From an uncultured Bacteroidales bacterium (lineage in GTDB: Bacteria > Bacteroidota > Bacteroidia > Bacteroidales > UBA932), in NCBI GenBank assembly GCA_946403855.1, contig CAMJBH010000001.1, forward strand, positions 149,077 through 213,076: a stretch of DNA of 64,000 nucleotides, given 5' to 3'. Numbering within the stretch: position 1 is the stretch's first letter; each line of letters opens with the position of its first letter. The notes under the pieces are model-generated. The model was given only the letters and a program-made list of their open reading frames with translations, was not told where the DNA came from and did not search any database. Both the position numbers and the translations under genes were made by a program. Of the stretch, positions 60,496 to 64,000 are shown piece by piece.

Positions 60496-63471
60496 TTAAA
60501 ATTTAAATCTTACAGTAAGTCCGTAGTAAAAAGAAGGAATGAACCGGGGCGACAGCGGAGTGTAGGTCTTTGTCTTGGTGCTCCACACCTGCCCCATGTT
60601 GTTGAAGAAGTTGTTGGCGTAGAAGGAAATGGACGCCAGGTTACCTATTTCTTTGGTCACGCTGAAGTTGGCGCTGAAATAGGGCGTTAGATAATCTTTG
60701 CTGAATATGTAAAGATAGTTGGAAGTGACCACGAGCCTCGACAGGTCGGCGAAAAGATCGGGGTCGTTGGCCTTGGCCCACCTCAGTTTTTCGAGGAATG
60801 GCCTCGGAGTGGCGCCGTCCCACGTCACATAGTAGTCGGGGAACAGCACTGCGTAGGACTCTCCATCGTAGATGGACGCCGATTCGTCGTAACCCAGAAT
60901 GTCCGACCTGTCGGCAAGAACGTAGGCGCGCTTACCGTCCGGCTTGTAGCTCAAGCTTCTGGAGTAATTCAGCAGGCTGGATTCGAGCTTCACCGACACA
61001 ATCATCCTAACCTTGGGGATGCGGGTTATGATGGTGAGATTGTTGTTTATGGAACGGCTCTCGCGCCCGTTGGATATGTTGTTCCCGCCCACATAATAGC
61101 CCACATAGCGGAACGGCTGGCCGTCCTTGCCGGCGATCAGATAGGGGCAGTAGGCCGTGACTTCGGTATCCATGCCATAGTATGAATAGAAGTTACCGTC
61201 CAGCCGGATGGAGGTGTTGATAGGACGTATCTCTTTGAATTCCAACACCCATTCCAAGCCATATCGGTATATTGGACTGTCTTCGTTGGCCTCGAGGGTG
61301 GTGGTTATGAACTGTTTCCTTGTGGAGTAGCCGGCATCTACGGACGGCAGTTTGCCGGTTTTGTCCCGCACGGTCACGACACCTGTCGATGGATTGAGGA
61401 CGTACAGCCTGTCGGCAGCCGGGATGGGAAGGCCCTGCACATCGGCGGCCGTGGTGTAATTGTAGCTGAAGGGCTCATAGTCCGATTCCAGCAGATATGA
61501 GCCGACCGTCTTGTTGCAGAAGGCCACCAGCGAGAGCTTGTTGCCGGCCAGGTCAGCGTCGATGCCCAGCTCGGCCTGATGGTTCTCCTGCCAGCGAAGT
61601 CCGCTGTTGTACTCTATGGTGCGTGGCTTCACATAGAAGGCCCTGTACACCACGTTGTCGGCCGATGCCGTCGAAGTGAACACATTGATGTCCAGATAGC
61701 TGGGCACCGGATACAATATGGAGAACGAGGGTTGCTTAACCGCTATTCCCCAGCTGCCGCGAAGCGACAGGGCGCGAAGGCTGCGGTTGCTCCGGTCCTG
61801 GCCGTCGAAGAAGGAATATTTGGCGTTGAAGCGCGGCGAGAGGCTGGAGGTGAGTCCGTAGGCTGAGCCTTTGATGTAGGTGTTGTCGCAACGCAAGCCT
61901 GCAATGAGATTGAGACGGCCGCCTCCCAGCGGGAACATCAGGTTGTCCTCGATGAAGGCCGCGAAATTGTTCATGGCCGGGTTGTCGCAGTAGCGGTATT
62001 CCCGGAAGGTCGGGGCCGTGGCGAGATTTTCGGAGTAGGCTCCCACGCCGAAATTGGTGTCCAAGTTCCAGTCACCGCCTATCTTGACCTTGTTGTTCGC
62101 CTTCCCTATCTTCTTGGACCAGTTGGCTTTGAGAGTGACTTTGGAGGACAGGGGCCGGTCGTCAACTGCCATTACGTTGTACCATGAGCCGGCCGGAATC
62201 ATCACCGCACCGTTGGGAGCACCGGGGGCGTAAGGCTCCGACATGAGGTAGCCGTTCTCTACCGAATGCAAAGACACCTGGGTCACACTTTCGTGGTAAT
62301 TCTTGTTTTCCCGGGAGAGTTTGTCTGAGTAAACAATGGAGGCGTTGAGCTCTACGTTCGTGATCCAGTCAAGGCTCAGCAGCCAGTTGGCATTGAGGTT
62401 GCCGCGGACCGAGTTGTCGCGCCGCCGAAGGTAGGTATCCGTGAGCTTGTCGGGATCGGCGGTGTTGTCGAGACCTCCGAGGTTACCGCTCACGCCTACT
62501 GTGTAGCGCAAGGGCTTGGAGGCAAAGGCCCCGTGGGAGAACATATTGGTGTAAGACAGCGACAATTGCCGTCTCAGATAAGATGTGTACGGGGACATCT
62601 GGTCGGCGACCGAACGGGTGTACTCCAGGCTGGTGTTCACTATGCCGCGCGGCCGGCCTTTTTCGGAGGCGCCCAGGCCGAATCCTTTGCTGACCGACAG
62701 TTGCTTGGTCCTGGGGCTGGTGGACATGGTGGCGTACCACTGGGTCATGCCTTTTTTAGTGTTGATCTTCACGACGCCCGATCCCATGTCGCCGTATTCC
62801 ACGGAAGGGACGCCGGTTATGACCTCCACCGACTCCACGTTTGCAGAAGCTATATTGTTGGTAGATACGCCCTTAACGTCGGAGTAAGAGGCATTGTTGG
62901 ATAGGCGCACGCCATCCACTTCGACGGCAGTTGTGAAAGACGAATTGCCGCCTTCCGTGGCTCCCCCGGCCCGTATGTCGAACTGTTTCTCGGAGGTGAG
63001 AACGTTGTTCTGTGTCGCCCCGCCGGGGAGAAGGCTGGAGATGTCGGAGACGTTCATCATCTGAACGTGTTCCAGGGCCGTTTTGTCTATGGTACGTGAG
63101 GTGGTGGCCGAGCTGGAATTCTCCTTGGCAGTAACCACGGCTTCGTCGAGGGCCAGGTTGTCCAAAGATATGGCGATTCTGATGTTGTCTATGCTCTTGG
63201 ACACATTAACTTCCTTTTCCTCAGTGACATAGCCAAGGCACGAGGCACTCAGGACATGCTTTCCGGGCGAGACCCTGGGGATGGAAAAACGGCCTTTGAT
63301 GTCTGCGACGGCCCATTGCTCCGTGGCTTCGATGACTATTGTTGCAAACTCTATGGGCTCTCCGGTGCTTTTGTCTATGACGATACCGCTCAGAGTGTAT
63401 CCCTGGGCGCGGAGCACCGAGGGGAACAGGAGGGTAAGCAGCAGTATTAGTATGAGTTTGGGCCTGGTCAT
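60496..63471 (-). CDS. TonB-dependent outer-membrane receptor
   Basis: 991 residues from ATG 63471 (MTRPKLILILLLTLLFPSVL), which begins the signal peptide; the frame stays open to the right edge, but that part has no protein character and covers repeats. A carboxypeptidase-regulatory-like domain (about 24-105, GYTLSGIVIDKSTGEPIEFA) precedes the plug (about 110-230, with VEVITGVPSVEYGDMGSG) and a 22-strand barrel ending GLTVRFKF. It imports a ligand across the outer membrane with energy from TonB. Its partners downstream are a DUF4876 lipoprotein and a DUF6850-like barrel instead of SusD, so the ligand may be something other than a polysaccharide, such as a metal complex or peptide. Confidence 0.92.
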   Translation of the reverse strand: MTRPKLILILLLTLLFPSVLRAQGYTLSGIVIDKSTGEPIEFATIVIEATEQWAVADIKGRFSIPRVSPGKHVLSASCLGYVTEEKEVNVSKSIDNIRIAISLDNLALDEAVVTAKENSSSATTSRTIDKTALEHVQMMNVSDISSLLPGGATQNNVLTSEKQFDIRAGGATEGGNSSFTTAVEVDGVRLSNNASYSDVKGVSTNNIASANVESVEVITGVPSVEYGDMGSGVVKINTKKGMTQWYATMSTSPRTKQLSVSKGFGLGASEKGRPRGIVNTSLEYTRSVADQMSPYTSYLRRQLSLSYTNMFSHGAFASKPLRYTVGVSGNLGGLDNTADPDKLTDTYLRRRDNSVRGNLNANWLLSLDWITNVELNASIVYSDKLSRENKNYHESVTQVSLHSVENGYLMSEPYAPGAPNGAVMIPAGSWYNVMAVDDRPLSSKVTLKANWSKKIGKANNKVKIGGDWNLDTNFGVGAYSENLATAPTFREYRYCDNPAMNNFAAFIEDNLMFPLGGGRLNLIAGLRCDNTYIKGSAYGLTSSLSPRFNAKYSFFDGQDRSNRSLRALSLRGSWGIAVKQPSFSILYPVPSYLDINVFTSTASADNVVYRAFYVKPRTIEYNSGLRWQENHQAELGIDADLAGNKLSLVAFCNKTVGSYLLESDYEPFSYNYTTAADVQGLPIPAADRLYVLNPSTGVVTVRDKTGKLPSVDAGYSTRKQFITTTLEANEDSPIYRYGLEWVLEFKEIRPINTSIRLDGNFYSYYGMDTEVTAYCPYLIAGKDGQPFRYVGYYVGGNNISNGRESRSINNNLTIITRIPKVRMIVSVKLESSLLNYSRSLSYKPDGKRAYVLADRSDILGYDESASIYDGESYAVLFPDYYVTWDGATPRPFLEKLRWAKANDPDLFADLSRLVVTSNYLYIFSKDYLTPYFSANFSVTKEIGNLASISFYANNFFNNMGQVWSTKTKTYTPLSPRFIPSFYYGLTVRFKF

Positions 63472-63756
63472 AACGGGACAATTCCCCGAAAGATAATTAT
63501 TATTTTCCGGAAAAAGGCCAGGATACCCTGAAAATTCCCATATTATAGTTAGGAGGCCGGGGTGGTGACGGCCGTGCCGAGAAGGAATCGGGAGGAGTGT
63601 GTGTTTCCGGGGGACCTTGCCCGGCGATATGACGCAGAAGGCCCTGTGGGGCACATGGACGGGCAAGGTGTCGGCCTTATTTCTACACCTTGCCCGCTGC
63701 AGGGGCTGCCGGGGCCGCCGGGGCCGTTTGCGGGAGAAAACACGGCCCCAAACTGC
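63472..63756. other. Gene-free region upstream of the TonB receptor, with hairpins
   Basis: No credible gene is seen. It contains the palindrome TTTTCCGGAAAA (63503-63514), 32 nt before the receptor start; an 11-bp perfect stem with a 13-nt loop (63661-63671 with 63685-63695); and an 8-bp stem (63720-63727 with 63742-63749). A TATCTTTC element on the minus strand may be the -7 box. Confidence 0.7.
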
Positions 63757-63964
63757 GGTGGTTGACACGAAAAAGGGCCGTAGTGTGGCAGAAACGTTAT
63801 AAGACAGTGGTGGTTGACACGAAAAGCAGCTGAAGCGTGGCAGAAACGGGAGAAAACTGCGGTGGTTGACACGGAAAGCAGCTGTAGTGTGGCAGAAACG
63901 TTCTAAGACAGTGGTGGTTGACACGGAGAGAGGCCATAGCGTGGTAGATTGGACATAAAGCCGC
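63757..63964. repeat. Four 52-nt tandem repeats
   Basis: GGTGGTTGACACG begins at 63757, 63809, 63861 and 63913, exactly 52 nt apart. Each unit has a second conserved block (GTGGCAGAAACG, altered in unit 4). Unit tails alternate between TAAGACAGT (units 1 and 3) and an AAAACTGC type (unit 2 and the bases before unit 1), so the true period may be 104 nt. Nothing is recognised from 63965 to the right edge. Confidence 0.92.
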
Positions 63965-64000
63965 AGTTCATCCTCAAAACAGTGTTCTGGTGAGGACAAG

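Noticed and set aside
60496..63471. Classic SusC/SusD polysaccharide utilisation locus
   Set aside because: The receptor's partner is a DUF4876-like lipoprotein with no SusD pattern, and no glycosidase or sensor regulator lies next to it.
63757..63964. CRISPR array
   Set aside because: The sequence between the conserved blocks is itself similar from unit to unit, so there are no unique spacers, and no cas gene is present.
63472..63999. N-terminal extension of the TonB receptor to the right edge
   Set aside because: The frame stays open for 176 codons but covers hairpins and a 52-nt tandem repeat whose period is not a multiple of three; the signal peptide starts at ATG 63471.

Overview
The window looks like a chromosome segment of a gut-type member of the order Bacteroidales (Bacteroidota), fairly GC-rich apart from one AT-rich insert. 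The reasons are a SusC/RagA-like TonB-dependent receptor, many Bacteroidota-style lipoproteins (BACON-like, GLUG-repeat, DUF4837, DUF4876), an HU/CCDC81-type membrane protein, and promoters of the Bacteroidota form (TTTG, about 20 nt, TAnnTTTG) at many loci. Genus cannot be fixed by reading; Rikenellaceae or a related uncultured gut lineage would fit. I see no rRNA, CRISPR array, prophage, transposase or integrase.

Layout: 1-2921 holds a DUF4922-SpoIID fusion protein (cut by the left edge), a Nudix hydrolase and an HU-domain membrane protein, all on the minus strand. tRNA-Asn follows at 3043. 3202-7866 (minus) holds a calcineurin-type phosphoesterase, a small outer-membrane barrel and a GlpT-like transporter/GDPD pair for glycerophosphodiester use. 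7935-8909 is an accessory spot: an AT-rich lipoprotein gene bracketed by two identical 46-nt hairpin repeats. A GH31 glycosidase (minus) and a UvrA-type ATPase (plus) diverge at 11.4 kb. 14.0-22.3 kb is a probable uptake/catabolic neighbourhood: two FAD oxidoreductases, a DUF456 protein, a second phosphoesterase, an Na+/solute symporter and a secreted protein. Then come tRNA-Glu with rpsT, tRNA-Pro with a very long palindrome, a 52-nt repeat array, a WG-repeat protein, miaB, an M23/LysM peptidase and a phosphohexomutase.

28.8-41.0 kb carries a nearly complete de novo purine cluster read right to left: purC2-purE, a terminator, then purL-purC1-purF-purM-purN-purH-purD-folD, with genes overlapping or within 9 nt. 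It contains two different purC genes. Its PurF is the Fe-S type, but the N-terminal nucleophile Cys and two other glutamine-site residues are substituted, so it is predicted to depend on ammonia. I consider this the most testable unusual biology here. A CofE-like gene diverges from the cluster.

42.3-52.8 kb is a set of very large surface lipoproteins: a GLUG-repeat protein fused to a GDPD domain, a paralogue without the enzyme preceded by a 44-residue peptide gene, and a BACON/OB-repeat lipoprotein. 52.8-57.6 kb is housekeeping: def and ruvX on the minus strand, and a truncated M23-like membrane protein, dxr, rseP and a DUF4837 gene on the plus strand. The right end holds a TonB receptor, DUF4876 lipoprotein and DUF6850-type barrel operon (minus), and upstream of it about 530 nt of gene-free DNA with hairpins and four 52-nt tandem repeats.
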